Below are positions 8,606-17,741 of a stretch of DNA of 64,000 nucleotides, piece after piece (the first letter of the stretch is position 1; each line of letters starts with the position of its first letter). The position numbers were made by a program, and so were the translations under genes. The notes beneath the pieces were generated by a model. The model was given only the letters and a program-made list of their open reading frames with translations. It had not been told where the DNA came from and ran no database searches. Source of the DNA: Bordetella genomosp. 13 (lineage in GTDB: Bacteria; Pseudomonadota; Gammaproteobacteria; Burkholderiales; Burkholderiaceae_B); assembly GCF_007679965.1 (NCBI RefSeq), contig NZ_VEHL01000001.1, forward strand, positions 868,001-932,000. Reading direction: 5' to 3'.

Positions 8606-9805
8606 ATGAAGCACGATACTCCCAAGGAGGCGCCGCAGGACGCGCGCGATGGGCACCCGACCGTCCGCCAGAGCGCCCGCCGCGGCGCGGCCATCCCGGG
8701 CACCTGGGCGGCATGCGCCGTCGCGTCGGTCCTGGTGCTGGGCGCCTGCGCGTCCGCTCCCGACAAGCCGTCGCCCGCCGCCGATGCCGTGTCCAAGGCC
8801 AGCGCCGCCGTGCGCGCCGATGACGACATGAAGGCCGTGCTGGACGCCTACGCCGCGATGGATCCGAAGGCGATCGAGAAGATCACGCCGCAGCAGGCGC
8901 GCAAGCAGCCCACCTTCGCCGATGCCGTGCGCGCGGTGCTGACGCAGCAGGGCCGCGACGCCGACCCCGCCGCGCCGACGCCGGGGGTGACCACGCGCGA
9001 CAGCTCCGTGCAGGGCGCGTCGGGCCGGTTGCCGGCGCGCATCTACACGCCCAAGGGCAAAGGGCCGTTTCCGGTCATCGTGTACTACCACGGCGGCGGC
9101 TGGGTGATCGCGGACAAGCAGGTCTACGATGCCGGCGCGCGCGGCCTGGCCGAGCATGCCAATGCCATCGTCGTGTCGGTGGACTACCGGCGCGCGCCCG
9201 AGGCGAGGTTCCCGGCTGCCTGGGACGACGCGCTGGCCGCCTACAAGGCGGTGATGCGCAACGCCAAGCGCCTGAACGGCGATCCCAAGCGCGTGGCGCT
9301 GGCCGGCGAGAGCGCGGGCGGCAACCTGGCGGTGGCGACCGCGGTGGCCGCGCGCGACGCGGGCCTGCCCGCGCCGGCGCACGTGCTGGCGGTGTATCCG
9401 GTGGCGCAGACGGGCAGCATGAGCACCCCTTCGTACATCGAGAATGCCGTGGCCAGGCCGCTGAACCGCGCGATGATGGGGTGGTTCATGGAACACACCC
9501 TGTCCCGTCCGGAAGACAAGCAGGACACGCGCCTGGACCTGGTGCATGCCGACCTGCGCGGCCTGCCCGAGACCACCATCATCAATGCGCAACTGGATCC
9601 GCTGCGCAGCGATGGCGCCATGCTGGAGAAGGCGCTGCGCGATGCCGGCGTGTCCGTGCAGCGCCAGGACTACACGGGCGTGACGCACGAGTTCTTCGGC
9701 GGCGCGGCCGTGATCGAGAAGGCGCGCCAGGCCCAGGCGTATGCCGGCGAACGGCTGCGCGCTTCGTTCGGCAGCAGCGGTCCCGTGCCGGCGACGGGTA
9801 GATAA
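8606..9805 (+). CDS. Lipoprotein alpha/beta hydrolase (HSL-type esterase)
   Basis: A 399-residue esterase of the hormone-sensitive-lipase group. The oxyanion motif HGGGW and nucleophile GESAGG (S236) are present; D331 and H361 complete a plausible triad. Residues ~34-48 form a hydrophobic segment ending in the lipobox LGAC, so it is probably a lipid-anchored envelope protein with Cys48 lipidated. The ~33-residue stretch before the hydrophobic core is long for a signal peptide. I chose the ATG at 8606 because GAGGA precedes it; an in-frame ATG at 8555 would add 17 residues. Substrate unknown. Confidence 0.82.
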   Translation: MKHDTPKEAPQDARDGHPTVRQSARRGAAIPGTWAACAVASVLVLGACASAPDKPSPAADAVSKASAAVRADDDMKAVLDAYAAMDPKAIEKITPQQARKQPTFADAVRAVLTQQGRDADPAAPTPGVTTRDSSVQGASGRLPARIYTPKGKGPFPVIVYYHGGGWVIADKQVYDAGARGLAEHANAIVVSVDYRRAPEARFPAAWDDALAAYKAVMRNAKRLNGDPKRVALAGESAGGNLAVATAVAARDAGLPAPAHVLAVYPVAQTGSMSTPSYIENAVARPLNRAMMGWFMEHTLSRPEDKQDTRLDLVHADLRGLPETTIINAQLDPLRSDGAMLEKALRDAGVSVQRQDYTGVTHEFFGGAAVIEKARQAQAYAGERLRASFGSSGPVPATGR

Positions 9806-9914
9806 GCGGTCGTACGACCCGGGACGCCCGCCCCCCGGCGGCCTGGGCGGCCGGGGTATAACAAAGCATCGGCCCGGCGCCGGGCCGTATCAGGAGCCAG
9901 CCATACCTGACCTC

Positions 9915-10904
9915 GTGCAACTCCGCCCCGAAGGCCTGTATTGCCCCGCGGGCCACTTCTACATAGACCCCTGGCGTCCCGTGCAGACGGCAGTCATCAC
10001 GCACGGCCATGGCGACCATGCCCGGTCCGGCATGGGCTGCTATCACACCAGTGCCGAGGGGCTGCCCATCCTGCAATGGCGGCTGGGCGAGCAGGACTAC
10101 CGCGTGCATGCCTACGGCGAACCGTTCGTCCTGGGCGGCGCGCGCGTGTCGCTGCATCCGGCCGGCCACGTGCTGGGTTCGGCCCAGGTACGCATCGAGG
10201 CCGAGGGACAGGTATGGGTCGTGTCGGGCGACTACAAGCGGCAGCCCGATCCCACGTGCAGCCCGTTCGAGGTGGTGCCGTGCGACACCTTCATCACCGA
10301 GGCCACGTTCGGCCTGCCCATCTACCGCTGGCCCAGCGCCGCGGACGTGGCGCGCGACATCGCGCAGTGGCGCGACCACTGCGCCGCGCGCGGCGAGGCA
10401 GCCATTCTCTACTGCTACGCGCTGGGCAAGGCGCAGCGCGTGCTGGCCGAGCTGAAGCCATTTCTTGACCGGCCGGTGTACCTGCACGGCGCCATCGCCG
10501 CGGGCGTGGAGGTCTATCGGCAGGCGGGCATTCCCATGGCCGACACGCGCCTGGTCAGCGAGGCGGACGACGTGCCGGCGGGGTTCGCGGGCGAGCTTAT
10601 CCTGGCGCCGCCCTCGGCCGCCGGCAGCGCGTGGCTGCGGCGCTTCCGCCGCGCCCAGCATGGTTTCGCATCGGGCTGGATGCGGCTGCGCGGCAATCGG
10701 CGCCGCCGCAACATGGACCGGGGTTTCGTGGTGTCGGACCACGCCGACTGGCCCGATCTGCTGCGGACCGTCCGCGAGACCGGCGCCACGCGCGTGATCG
10801 CCACTCATGGCGATACGCACGCGCTGGTCCGCATGCTGAACGACAACGGCGTGGCCGCCGAGACCCTGGTCACGCAATATGGCGACGAGGAGCAGGAAGG
10901 ATGA
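9915..10904 (+). CDS. Ligase-associated metallo-beta-lactamase-fold DNA exonuclease
   Basis: About 329 residues with the MBL-fold metal site THGHGDHARSG and a C-terminal beta-CASP-like half (GFVVSDHADW, TRVIATHGD). This is the nuclease always found with the ATP-dependent ligase, Lhr-like helicase and PdeM phosphoesterase downstream. The start is unusual. The best ribosome-binding site, AGGAG at 9892-9896, is followed six bases later by ATA (9903), not ATG, and reads on as IPDLVQLRPEG. I give the nearest standard start, GTG at 9915; AUA initiation or a mutated start are alternatives. It overlaps the ligase gene by 4 bp. Confidence 0.85.
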   Translation: MQLRPEGLYCPAGHFYIDPWRPVQTAVITHGHGDHARSGMGCYHTSAEGLPILQWRLGEQDYRVHAYGEPFVLGGARVSLHPAGHVLGSAQVRIEAEGQVWVVSGDYKRQPDPTCSPFEVVPCDTFITEATFGLPIYRWPSAADVARDIAQWRDHCAARGEAAILYCYALGKAQRVLAELKPFLDRPVYLHGAIAAGVEVYRQAGIPMADTRLVSEADDVPAGFAGELILAPPSAAGSAWLRRFRRAQHGFASGWMRLRGNRRRRNMDRGFVVSDHADWPDLLRTVRETGATRVIATHGDTHALVRMLNDNGVAAETLVTQYGDEEQEG

Positions 10905-12505
10905 AGCGATTCGCCGCGTTGTACCAGGACCTGGACCGCAGCACCGCCACGCTGGACAAGCGCGCGGCGCTGGTGGCGTATTTCCGCGACGCGCCGCCGC
11001 GCGATGCCGTGTGGGCGCTGTACCTGCTGGCGGGCGGCAAGATCACCAGCGCGCGCCGCAAGATCGCGGGCACGGGCGAGCTGCGCGCCTGGGTGTCGGA
11101 GACGTCCGGCACGCCGCCCTGGCTGGTGGACGCCAGCTACGACCAGGTCGGCGACCTGGCCGAGACGCTGGCGCTGCTGATGCCCGATCCCGAACATCCC
11201 GCGCCCGAGCGCGGCCTGGCCGACTGGATCGAAGAGGTGCTCGTGCCCGTCGCGAACCGCGACGAGGCCGAGCGCCGCGAGGTCATCGTGTCGGCCTGGC
11301 GGGGCCTGCCGTTCGCCGAGCGGCTGGTGTTCAACAAGCTGCTGACGGGCGCGCTGCGCGTGGGCGTGTCGCAGCGCATGGTGCAGCAGGCGCTGGCCGA
11401 GATGTCCGGCGTGCCCATCGCCCGCATCGCGCAGCGCATGCTGGGCACGTGGGCGCCCAGCCCGGCGTTCCTGCTGGCCCTGCTGAGCACCGAAGAATTG
11501 CCGGGCGACCGGCAACAGCCGTATCCCTTCTTCCTGGCCTCGCCGCTGGAGAACGACCCGGCAAGCCTGGGCCCCATCGAGGACTGGCAGCTGGAATGGA
11601 AATGGGACGGCATCCGCGCGCAGCTGATCCGCCGCCATGGCGAGGTGGCGCTGTGGTCGCGTGGCGAGGAGCGCCTGGACGGCCGCTTTCCCGAGGTCGA
11701 GGCCGCCGCATCGGCCCTGGGCGTGGACTGCGTGGTGGATGGCGAGCTGCTGGCCTGGGAAGACAACGGGACGGAGCCCATGCCGTTCTCCGCCTTGCAG
11801 ACGCGCATCCAGCGCCTGAAGCCCGGACCCAAATGGCTGGCCGAGGCGCCCGTGCGCATGCTGGCCTATGACCTGCTGGAACTGCAGGGCGAGGACCTGC
11901 GCGAATTGCCGCAGTTCGAACGGCGCGCGCGGCTGCAGGACCTCCTGGCGCGGCATCCCGATCCGCGGCTGTGCCTGTCGCCCGTCGTCACGCCCGCCAG
12001 TTGGGAAGCGGCTGCCGCCCTGCGCGAGGAGTCGCGCGAACGCGGCGTGGAAGGCTTCATGCTCAAGCGCGCCAGCGCGCCCTACCAGAGCGGGCGGCGG
12101 CGCGGCGACTGGTGGAAATGGAAGATCGATCCGCTGACCATCGATGCGGTGCTGCTGTATGCGCAGGCCGGCCATGGGCGGCGAAGCACGCTGTACACCG
12201 ACTACACCTTTGGCGTGTGGCAGGACGATGCGCTGGTGCCGGTGGCCAAGGCGTATTCGGGGCTGGACGACAAGGAGATCCTGGAATTGGACCGCTGGCT
12301 GCGCGCGCACACGCGCGAACGCTTCGGGCCGGTGCGGTCGGTGGAGCCCGTGCAGGTGTTCGAGCTGGGCTTCGAGGGCGTCAACATTTCCAAGCGGCAC
12401 AAGTCCGGCGTGGCGGTGCGTTTCCCGCGCATCCTGCGCTGGCGGCGCGACAAGCCGGCCTCCGAGGCCGACCGTCTCGATGCCCTGAAGGCGCTGGCGC
12501 GATGA
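10901..12505 (+). CDS. ATP-dependent DNA ligase of the Lhr/exonuclease-associated type
   Basis: 534 residues. An N-terminal all-helical DNA-binding domain precedes the adenylation domain, whose nucleophile is K234 in LEWKWDGIRAQ. The later motifs VVDGELLAW, EGFMLKRAS and WWKWKIDPLT are intact, and an OB-fold domain ends the protein. It seals nicks using ATP; replication normally relies on the NAD ligase LigA, so this is a repair ligase. No polymerase or 3'-phosphoesterase domain is fused and no Ku gene is nearby, so it is not the LigD end-joining enzyme. Its ATG overlaps the exonuclease stop, and its stop overlaps the helicase ATG. Confidence 0.93.
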   Translation: MKRFAALYQDLDRSTATLDKRAALVAYFRDAPPRDAVWALYLLAGGKITSARRKIAGTGELRAWVSETSGTPPWLVDASYDQVGDLAETLALLMPDPEHPAPERGLADWIEEVLVPVANRDEAERREVIVSAWRGLPFAERLVFNKLLTGALRVGVSQRMVQQALAEMSGVPIARIAQRMLGTWAPSPAFLLALLSTEELPGDRQQPYPFFLASPLENDPASLGPIEDWQLEWKWDGIRAQLIRRHGEVALWSRGEERLDGRFPEVEAAASALGVDCVVDGELLAWEDNGTEPMPFSALQTRIQRLKPGPKWLAEAPVRMLAYDLLELQGEDLRELPQFERRARLQDLLARHPDPRLCLSPVVTPASWEAAAALREESRERGVEGFMLKRASAPYQSGRRRGDWWKWKIDPLTIDAVLLYAQAGHGRRSTLYTDYTFGVWQDDALVPVAKAYSGLDDKEILELDRWLRAHTRERFGPVRSVEPVQVFELGFEGVNISKRHKSGVAVRFPRILRWRRDKPASEADRLDALKALAR

Positions 12506-14967
12506 GGGCGCCGAAACGCGGCTGGGACGCCGCGCTGGCGGATTGGTTCACGGCGCGCGGCTGGAAGCCCGCGCCATTCCAGCGCGAGACCTGGCGCCGC
12601 TACCTGGCCGGGGAATCCGGCCTGCTGCACACGCCGACCGGCAGCGGCAAGACGCTGGCCGCGTTCGGTGGACCCTTGCTGCAGGCACTGGCCGATCCCG
12701 ATGCGGCCGCGCCGTCGGCGGGGCAGGGGCCGCGCGTGCTGTGGGTGACGCCCTTGCGCGCATTGGCGGCCGACACCACGCAGGGGCTGACGCAGGTGTT
12801 GCAGGAGCTGGGCATGCCCTGGACGGTGGCCCTGCGCACCGGCGACGCCAGCGCGCGCGACAAGCGCCTGGCGCGGCAGGGCAAGGCCGACGTGCTGGTG
12901 ATCACGCCCGAGTCGCTGGCGCTGCTGCTGTCGTATGCGGACGCATCGCAGCGCTTTCGCGCCCTGCGCGCCATCGTGGTCGACGAGTGGCACGAACTGC
13001 TGGGCAACAAGCGCGGCGTGCTGCTGCAGCTGTGCCTGGCGCGCGTGCGCAGGCTGTCGCCGGACACGCGCACCTGGGGCCTGTCGGCCACGCTGGGCAA
13101 CCTGGAGGAAGCGCGCGCGGTGCTGTTGCCGCACGTGGAGCAGGCCGCGATGGTGTCGGGCGCGCCGCCGCGCAAGGTGACGGTGTCGACGATCCTGCCG
13201 CAACGCGGGCGGTCGCTGCCATGGGCCGGATACCTGGGCCTGTCGCAGCTGGGCGACGTGTTCGAGCGGCTGTTCCAGGTGCGCGCCAGCCTGCTGTTCA
13301 CCAACACGCGCGCGCAGGCCGAGCTCTGGCATCGCGCGCTGGAATCGATCTGGCCTGAAGACTTGAGCACGCTGGCGCTGCATCATGGCTCGCTGGATCC
13401 CAAGTTGCGAGCCACGGTGGAGAACGGCCTGCGCGATGGCAGCGTGCGCTGCGTGGTGGCCACGTCCAGCCTTGACCTTGGCGTGGATTTCCCCGCGGTG
13501 GACCAGGTGCTGCAGATCGGCAGTCCCAAGGGCGTGGCGCGCCTCTTGCAGCGCGCGGGGCGCGCCAAGCACCGGCCGGGCGAGTCCGGCCACGTCATCT
13601 GCGTGCCGGCGCAGGCGCTGGAACTGATCGAATACGCGGCCGCCCGGCAGGCCATCGCGCGCGGCGAGATCGAATCGCGTCCGCCGCCGCGCGGCAGCCT
13701 GGACGTGCTGGCGCAGCACGCCGTCACGCTGGCGCTGGGCGGCGGCTTCACCGCGGAAGCCTTGTACGAAGAGGTGCGCGGCACGCATGCCTACGCGTCG
13801 CTGGATGCGGACACCTGGCTGGCCGTGCTGGACTTCATCGTGCAGGGCGGCAATGCCCTGGCGAACTATCCCGAGTTCCGCCGCGTGCAGCGCGACGAGG
13901 ACGGCGTGTACCGCGTGCACGACCGCCGCATCGCGCTGCGCCACCGGCTGTCCATCGGCACCATCACGTCGGACGGCGCCGTGTCGGTGAAGTACCTGCG
14001 CGGCGGCGGGCTGGGCTCGGTGGAAGAGGGCTTCCTGGCGCGGCTGCGTCCGGGCGACCGCTTCCAGTTCGCGGGCCGCACGCTTCAATTGGTGCGGCTG
14101 GAAGGCATGACGGCGTACGTGCGGCGCGCCAAGGGCGGCGATGGCCCGGTGGCCACGTGGCAGGGCGGGCGCATGCCGCTGTCCACGCAGCTGGGACGCG
14201 AGGTGGAAGGCCTGTACGCGCATCCGGGCACGCATCCCGAGATGCGCGCCGTCGAGCCGTTGCTGCGCATCCAGGCCCAGGCCAGCGCGCTGCCCGACGC
14301 GGGCCGGCTGGTGGCCGAGCGCATCGCCACGCGGCGCGGCATGCACCTGTTCCTGTTTCCCTTCTCGGGCCGTGCCGTGCATGAAGGCATGGCCGCGATG
14401 ATGGCGCTGCGCTGGGGGCGGATGCAGGCCAATACGTTTTCGTACACGGTGAACGACTACGGGCTGATGCTGACGCTGGCCGAGCCCGCCGAGCTGGACG
14501 AGGCTTTGCTGCGCCGCCTGCTGCGGCCCGACGGCATGGAGGACGACCTGCGCGACGGCGTGAACCTGGGCGAGCTGGCGCGCCGGCAGTTCCGCGAGAT
14601 CGCCCGCGTGGCGGGCCTGCTGGTGCCTTCGATGCCGGGCCGCGAGGTGAAGTCGCTGCGCCAGGTGCAGGCGTCCAGCGGCCTGCTGTACGACGTGCTG
14701 CGCCGCTACGATCCCGATCATCTGCTGCTGGCGCAGGCCGAGCGCGAAGTGTTCGAGCTGCAGTTGGAGGCGCCGCGCCTGCTGGCCGCGCTGCGCGACT
14801 GCCAGTCGCGCACGCTGGCGCTGTGCGCGCCGCGCGCGCTGACGCCGCTGTCGTTCCCCCTGTGGACGGAAAGCCTGCGCGGGCAATTGAGCACCGAGAC
14901 CTGGCAGGCGCGCGTGAAGCGCGCCGCCGAGCAACTGGAGAAGCGCTATGCCCGAGTCGCGGGATGA
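12502..14967 (+). CDS. Ligase-associated DEXH-box helicase (Lhr-Core-like)
   Basis: An 821-residue superfamily-2 helicase. Walker A is TPTGSGKT with K50, the DEXH box is VDEWHE (D161-H164), and motif VI is LLQRAGRAKHRPG. The remaining ~400 residues are the winged-helix and Lhr-Core C-terminal region, with no long extra C-terminal extension as in full-length Lhr. Homologous Lhr-Core enzymes are 3'-to-5' ssDNA-dependent ATPases that unwind DNA or RNA:DNA duplexes. It is the third gene of the four-gene repair operon and overlaps PdeM by 20 bp. Confidence 0.93.
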   Translation: MRAPKRGWDAALADWFTARGWKPAPFQRETWRRYLAGESGLLHTPTGSGKTLAAFGGPLLQALADPDAAAPSAGQGPRVLWVTPLRALAADTTQGLTQVLQELGMPWTVALRTGDASARDKRLARQGKADVLVITPESLALLLSYADASQRFRALRAIVVDEWHELLGNKRGVLLQLCLARVRRLSPDTRTWGLSATLGNLEEARAVLLPHVEQAAMVSGAPPRKVTVSTILPQRGRSLPWAGYLGLSQLGDVFERLFQVRASLLFTNTRAQAELWHRALESIWPEDLSTLALHHGSLDPKLRATVENGLRDGSVRCVVATSSLDLGVDFPAVDQVLQIGSPKGVARLLQRAGRAKHRPGESGHVICVPAQALELIEYAAARQAIARGEIESRPPPRGSLDVLAQHAVTLALGGGFTAEALYEEVRGTHAYASLDADTWLAVLDFIVQGGNALANYPEFRRVQRDEDGVYRVHDRRIALRHRLSIGTITSDGAVSVKYLRGGGLGSVEEGFLARLRPGDRFQFAGRTLQLVRLEGMTAYVRRAKGGDGPVATWQGGRMPLSTQLGREVEGLYAHPGTHPEMRAVEPLLRIQAQASALPDAGRLVAERIATRRGMHLFLFPFSGRAVHEGMAAMMALRWGRMQANTFSYTVNDYGLMLTLAEPAELDEALLRRLLRPDGMEDDLRDGVNLGELARRQFREIARVAGLLVPSMPGREVKSLRQVQASSGLLYDVLRRYDPDHLLLAQAEREVFELQLEAPRLLAALRDCQSRTLALCAPRALTPLSFPLWTESLRGQLSTETWQARVKRAAEQLEKRYARVAG

Positions 14968-15598
14968 CGCACTGGCGATGGCCCTGGGGGGCGAGACGAT
15001 GGTGCTGCTGGGTGCCCGCGCGCTGTACTGGCCCGCGCGCGACCGGCTGATCATCGCCGACCTGCATCTCGGCAAGGAGCACGTGTTCCGCCAGGCCGGC
15101 ATCGCCGTGCCCAGCGGCGCCACGCAGGACGACCTGCGACGGCTGTCCGACCTGGTCGCGGAGACCGCGGCGAAGGAGCTTTGGATCGTCGGCGACGTGC
15201 TGCATGGACCCTCCACGCAGGCGGCCTGGCGCGAGGCCTGGGCGGCATGGCGCCGGGCGCATGCCGCGCTGGACGTGGCGGCGTTGACCGGCAACCACGA
15301 CCGTGCGCTGGACGGCGCGGACCTGGGCGTGCGCCAGCTGGGCGAGGCCTGGACCGACGGACCGTTCGTATTCCAGCACCTGCCCGAGCCGGATACGCAG
15401 GGTCGCCACGTGATCGCGGGCCACGTGCATCCCACCACGCGCGTGCCCGGCGTGCCGCGCAGCTGGCCGGTGTTCTGGCTGCGGCCGGGCATGACGGTGC
15501 TGCCGGCGTATTCGGCCTTCACGGGTGGGCACGCGGTCGAGGCCGGCAAGGAGCGGCTGGTGGCGTGCGTGGATGGGGCGGTTGTGGCGCTGGGGTGA
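14948..15598 (+). CDS. pdeM: Ligase-associated metallophosphoesterase/endonuclease PdeM
   Basis: 216 residues. The calcineurin-like phosphoesterase signature is complete: ADLHLGKEH, GDVLHGP, GNHDRAL and GHVHPTT supply the two-metal ligands. Members linked to this ligase/helicase cluster are Mn-dependent DNA endonucleases or phosphodiesterases. The start lies inside the end of the helicase gene, so translation is coupled. With the MBL exonuclease this gives two nucleases, one helicase and one ligase in a single transcript, enough for excision and re-sealing apart from a polymerase. Confidence 0.9.
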   Translation: MPESRDDALAMALGGETMVLLGARALYWPARDRLIIADLHLGKEHVFRQAGIAVPSGATQDDLRRLSDLVAETAAKELWIVGDVLHGPSTQAAWREAWAAWRRAHAALDVAALTGNHDRALDGADLGVRQLGEAWTDGPFVFQHLPEPDTQGRHVIAGHVHPTTRVPGVPRSWPVFWLRPGMTVLPAYSAFTGGHAVEAGKERLVACVDGAVVALG

Positions 15599-15850
15599 TG
15601 CGGCGCGGCGGTCGAGCGTGGGCGCGACGGGCGTGGGTTCGCCCGCGGCCGCCCGGTCGGTGGCGGACCATGCAGGCGTGTGCCGGGGCGGAGCCGCGGG
15701 ACCGCGCAGCGACGTTGCACGGGACCGCGCGCATGCGGGACGCCGTTGCGCGGCGGGCCCGGATTCTGGGGCGCCGCGCACATGGCGGCGCAATACGATG
15801 GAGCCACCGCGTTGCGCGCCGCCATGCCGCGCCTGCCTGCCAGGATCTCC

Positions 15851-17062
15851 ATGTTTTTCCTGAATCGCCATGCCGACCACGGCAAGCCGCTGGACCCCGC
15901 CGACCAGGACACGTTCGGCCCGCAAGCCGTGCGCCAGGCCGAGGCCCATGCCCGCGCACGCCCCGGCTATGCCGAAACGCCGCTGGTCAGCCTGGACGCG
16001 CTCGCACGCGAGCAAGGCGTGGCGGGGCTCCTGCTGAAGGACGAGTCCACCCGCTTCGGCCTGGGCAGCTTCAAGGCCCTGGGCGGCGCCTACGCGGTGA
16101 CGCGGCTGGTGCTGGAGGCAGGCTCGCAGGCCTTGAAGCGGCCGCTGGACGTCGATGACCTGCGCGATCCCGCCGTGCAGGTCGTCGCACGCGGCGTCGT
16201 CGTGGCCTGCGCCACCGACGGCAACCACGGCCGCTCGGTGGCGCAGGGCGCGCAATGGGTAGGGGCGAAAGCTGTGATCTTCGTGCATGCCGGCGTCAGC
16301 CAGGCCCGCATCGACGCCATCGCGGCATTCGGGGCCGAGATCGTGCGCGTGGACGGCAACTACGACGATTCGGTGGAGCGGGCCGCCGCCGTCAGCCAGG
16401 AACGCGGCTGGACGGTGCTCTCGGATACGTCCTGGCCCGGCTACGAGCGCATTCCCGCCATGGTGATGCAGGGCTACACCACCTTGCTGGCCGAGGCGGG
16501 ACGCCGCATGCCCACTCCGCCCACGCACGTCTTCGTGCAGGCCGGCGTGGGCGGCATCGCCGCGGCGGCGGCCGCCTGGTTCAGCCTTGCGCACGGCGCG
16601 CGACGGCCGCGCTTCGTGGTGGTCGAGCCGGCCCGAGCGGCCTGCCTGTACGACAGCGCGCGCGCGGGCGTGCGCACCCGCATCGCGGCGGGCGATCCGA
16701 CCGTCATGGCGATGCTGGAGTGCTACGAGCCATCGCTGGTGGCCTGGCGCATCCTCACGCGCGCGGCGGATGCCTACCTGACCGTGGACGATGACCAGGC
16801 CGTTGCCGCGATGCGAAGGCTGGCCGATCCCTTGCCCGGCGATCCCGCCATCGTGGCGGGCGAGAGCGGCGCGGCGGGACTGGCGGGGTTCCTCGCGGCG
16901 GCGCAAGATACGGGCATGCGGGCGGCGCTGGGCATCGACGCGCAATCCCGTATCCTGGCCATCAACACCGAAGGCGCGACCGATCCCGCGCTGTACGCGC
17001 GCCTGGTGGGCCGCACGCCGCGACAAGTGCTGGCGGGCCGCCGGCCGCCTTCGCAAGCCTAG
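15851..17062 (+). CDS. dpaL: Diaminopropionate ammonia-lyase
   Basis: 403 residues, matching the family length. It is a PLP fold-type II enzyme: the Schiff-base Lys is K75 in GSFKALGGAYA, preceded by LLKDESTRFGLG, and the cofactor phosphate loop is QAGVGGIAAA. The enzyme splits 2,3-diaminopropionate (either enantiomer in characterised homologues) to pyruvate and two ammonia, detoxifying and using it as nitrogen source. The start at 15851 follows AGGATC. An Lrp/AsnC regulator begins 7 bp after the stop, probably its ligand-responsive regulator. Confidence 0.88.
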   Translation: MFFLNRHADHGKPLDPADQDTFGPQAVRQAEAHARARPGYAETPLVSLDALAREQGVAGLLLKDESTRFGLGSFKALGGAYAVTRLVLEAGSQALKRPLDVDDLRDPAVQVVARGVVVACATDGNHGRSVAQGAQWVGAKAVIFVHAGVSQARIDAIAAFGAEIVRVDGNYDDSVERAAAVSQERGWTVLSDTSWPGYERIPAMVMQGYTTLLAEAGRRMPTPPTHVFVQAGVGGIAAAAAAWFSLAHGARRPRFVVVEPARAACLYDSARAGVRTRIAAGDPTVMAMLECYEPSLVAWRILTRAADAYLTVDDDQAVAAMRRLADPLPGDPAIVAGESGAAGLAGFLAAAQDTGMRAALGIDAQSRILAINTEGATDPALYARLVGRTPRQVLAGRRPPSQA

Positions 17063-17069
17063 AGACCCC

Positions 17070-17534
17070 ATGGACCTGGACGCCTACGACCGCAAGATCC
17101 TCGACCTGCTGCAGGACGACAACCGCATTTCGCAGCGGCAGCTGGCCGAGCGCGTGAACCTGTCGTCCTCGGCGGTCAACCGCCGCATCGCCAACCTGGA
17201 AGCCAGCGGCGTCATCCGCGGCAACGTCAGCGTGGTCGATCCCGCCCGCGCCGGCCGGCCCATCACGGTGATGGCCGAGGTGAAGATCGAGAACGAGCGC
17301 ATGGACCTGCTGGACGAGGCCACGCAACGCTTCGCGAAGTGCCCGCAGGTGCAGCAGGTGTACTACGTCACCGGCGACTTCGACTTCCTGCTGGTGCTGA
17401 ACGTGCGCGACATGGACGAGTACCAGCGCCTGACGCGCGAGCTGTTCTTCGAGGCCGGCAACGTGAAGACCTTCAAGACGCTGGTGGCGATGGGCGTGGC
17501 CAAGGCGACGCTGAAAGTGCCGCTGGCGCCGTAG
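17070..17534 (+). CDS. Lrp/AsnC-family transcriptional regulator
   Basis: 154 residues. The N-terminal helix-turn-helix (ISQRQLAERVNLSSSAVNRRI) is followed by the RAM/AsnC ligand-binding domain (VQQVYYVTGDFDFLLVL). Regulators of this type form octamers that bind amino acids. Its position directly after the diaminopropionate ammonia-lyase suggests that it senses that amino acid or a product, but this is context only. Confidence 0.92.
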   Translation: MDLDAYDRKILDLLQDDNRISQRQLAERVNLSSSAVNRRIANLEASGVIRGNVSVVDPARAGRPITVMAEVKIENERMDLLDEATQRFAKCPQVQQVYYVTGDFDFLLVLNVRDMDEYQRLTRELFFEAGNVKTFKTLVAMGVAKATLKVPLAP

Positions 17535-17741
17535 GACCCCGCCAACGCGGATGGGCGCGCGGGAAGGCTGCGCGCAGCCGCGCCGGCCAGGCGCAGTGTA
17601 TGGCGCGCGCGTGCCGCATGCCGTGGCGCTATTGCCGCCTGGAAATGCGTTCGCGACATGGTTGCTGAACCTGCGCCGCCCTGCATTGTCCGTTTCGGAT
17701 CGCGCCGGCAGCGGGCCGGCGCCCCTACAGGAGCCGCAAGC

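Noticed and set aside
10901..12505. LigD-type non-homologous end-joining ligase
   Set aside because: No polymerase or phosphoesterase domain is fused and no Ku gene lies nearby; the neighbours are those of the Lhr-associated ligase.
12202..15912. A 1236-codon minus-strand open frame
   Set aside because: Antisense to the ligase, helicase and PdeM genes, whose motifs are intact; the translation is low-complexity and unlike any protein.
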